Shown: piece after piece, positions 63,487 through 64,000 of the stretch
Layout of the letters: every line of letters starts with the position of its first letter
How positions within the stretch are numbered: the first letter of the stretch is position 1
Virus record (IMG/VR): IMGVR_UViG_3300030329_003925
Coordinates: 1 to 64,000 of that record
Source of the DNA: a virus
DNA: 64,000 bases
Direction: 5' to 3' (one strand)
The notes under the pieces: model-generated
Told to the model about the DNA's origin: nothing
The model's database searches: none
What the model saw: only the letters and a program-made list of their open reading frames with translations
Translations under genes and position numbers: made by a program

Positions 63487-64000
63487 TTATTCTCCTCGTA
63501 ATTCTTTACAAATCGTGTGTGTTATCAACGCCGTCACCAAGTAAGGATCGCAGTTAGCATTGGGTCGCCTATCCTCAATATACCCCACGCCTTCGCGTGC
63601 AACTTGATATGGGATACGCACCGACGCTCCTCGATCCGAGACTCCCCATCGGAAGTCTTCATGAGAGCACGTTTCATGCAGCCCCGTCAGGCGCTCCTCA
63701 ATTCCGTGACCATAGTTAGAAATGTGCATTTGGGCGCTTCCTCGTAATGCCTCGGCTGCTTTCTCATACAGACCCTCTTGTGTACGCATAGCAAGGGTGC
63801 TGAAATTCGTGTGACACCCCGCGCCGTTCCAGTCACCCTTCACTGGCTTGCCTTCCCACGAAACAGTGACTCCGTACTTCTCTGCCACCCTCTCAAGCAA
63901 ATAGCGAGCCACCCACAACTGGTCCGACACCATTAGCGGTCCAAGAGGACCAACCTGAAACTCCCATTGACCGGGCATTACTTCGGCATTGATGCCGCTA
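63487..64000 (-). CDS. glnA: Glutamine synthetase, eukaryotic (type II) class, cut by window edge
   Basis: Only the C-terminal 170 residues are visible. The N-A-E-V-M-P-G-Q-W-E-F-Q-V-G-P segment and G-D-W-N-G-A-G-C-H-T-N-F-S-T are the nucleotide- and glutamate-binding parts of GSII, and R-I-P-Y-Q and D-R-R-P-N-A-N-C-D-P-Y complete the site. Makes glutamine from glutamate and ammonia. The frame is open to base 64000, so the start lies outside. A metabolic gene rarely found in phages. Confidence 0.9.
   Translation of the reverse strand, partial: SGINAEVMPGQWEFQVGPLGPLMVSDQLWVARYLLERVAEKYGVTVSWEGKPVKGDWNGAGCHTNFSTLAMRTQEGLYEKAAEALRGSAQMHISNYGHGIEERLTGLHETCSHEDFRWGVSDRGASVRIPYQVAREGVGYIEDRRPNANCDPYLVTALITHTICKELRGE

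Noticed and set aside
1-64000. Prophage or integrated element
   Set aside because: No integrase, att-like direct repeats or host genes were recognised in the window; a free phage genome is simpler. Absence in 64 kb does not exclude it.

Overview
The window reads as an internal segment of a large tailed-phage (probably jumbo, T4-like myovirus) genome. No terminase, portal, major capsid, polymerase or integrase gene is present, so 'phage' is an inference. It rests on a 955-residue repetitive fibre protein, a DNRLRE-like structural protein, an amidase endolysin, many small conserved phage families, an HNH-AP2 endonuclease, a tmRNA, five tRNAs, phage-type GroEL, Hsp20 and ClpP-like proteins, and very dense packing with 4-base start/stop overlaps. 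Every supported gene is on the minus strand, so transcription runs from 64000 towards 1. Three lipoproteins, one with a von Willebrand A domain, suggest a Gram-negative host, possibly of the delta-proteobacterial or myxobacterial type; that is a guess.

Layout. (i) 1-2424: a nucleotidyltransferase cut by the window edge, a Flp-type pilin, a TadE-like protein, tRNA-Arg, tRNA-Ile, the tmRNA and a Fis-like HTH protein. (ii) 2424-31967: virion and lysis region, with a 1156-residue multi-module nucleotidyltransferase, a zincin, the fibre cluster with a GAMT/RMT2-like methyltransferase, a CPBP protease next to the amidase, three lipoproteins, a CCA-adding enzyme, a 2H phosphoesterase, a ParB-like protein, cysteine synthase and an esterase. 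(iii) 32132-47656: an early-looking region of very small genes, with an HNH-AP2 endonuclease, about 20 small SH3-like 'VGDLV' proteins, a VWA/metallopeptidase plus MoxR ATPase pair, a zinc-knuckle protein, three tRNAs, two candidate structured RNAs, and strong sigma70-like promoters. (iv) 47660-62448: more virion-cargo genes interleaved with Hsp20, GroEL, ClpP-like, ImmA-like zincin, Mom-like and nuclease-like genes. (v) 62448-64000: an IMPDH/GMP reductase and a eukaryotic-type glutamine synthetase cut by the window edge.

The main finding is that about 26 otherwise unrelated proteins share short N-terminal segments of three related kinds: a W type (M-K-L-L-x-E-N-W-x-K-F-L-x-E), a K type (M-K-I-T-K-x-x-L-K-x-x-I-K-E-E) and a few very like the T4 capsid-targeting sequence (M-K-T-Y-Q-E-F-I-A-E). 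Almost all contain the [L/I]-x-E site used by the T4 prohead protease. I infer a large set of enzymes packaged into the head and injected with the DNA. Many of these genes or operons follow an ACTATTTA octamer (12 copies, all just upstream of starts), a probable late control element.

The early region instead uses TTGACA-N16/17-TAYATT promoters. Seven of these carry a rigid triple box, TTGACA-N5-TTGACA-N9-(-35), that looks like an operator or activator array. An octamer GTTACAAA occurs 13 times in the same 15.5 kb. Translation-level features include three hairpins that enclose the Shine-Dalgarno of two lipoprotein genes and a neighbour. The tmRNA and two tRNAs lack an encoded CCA while the window encodes a CCA-adding enzyme, which itself carries a capsid-targeting-like N-terminus.
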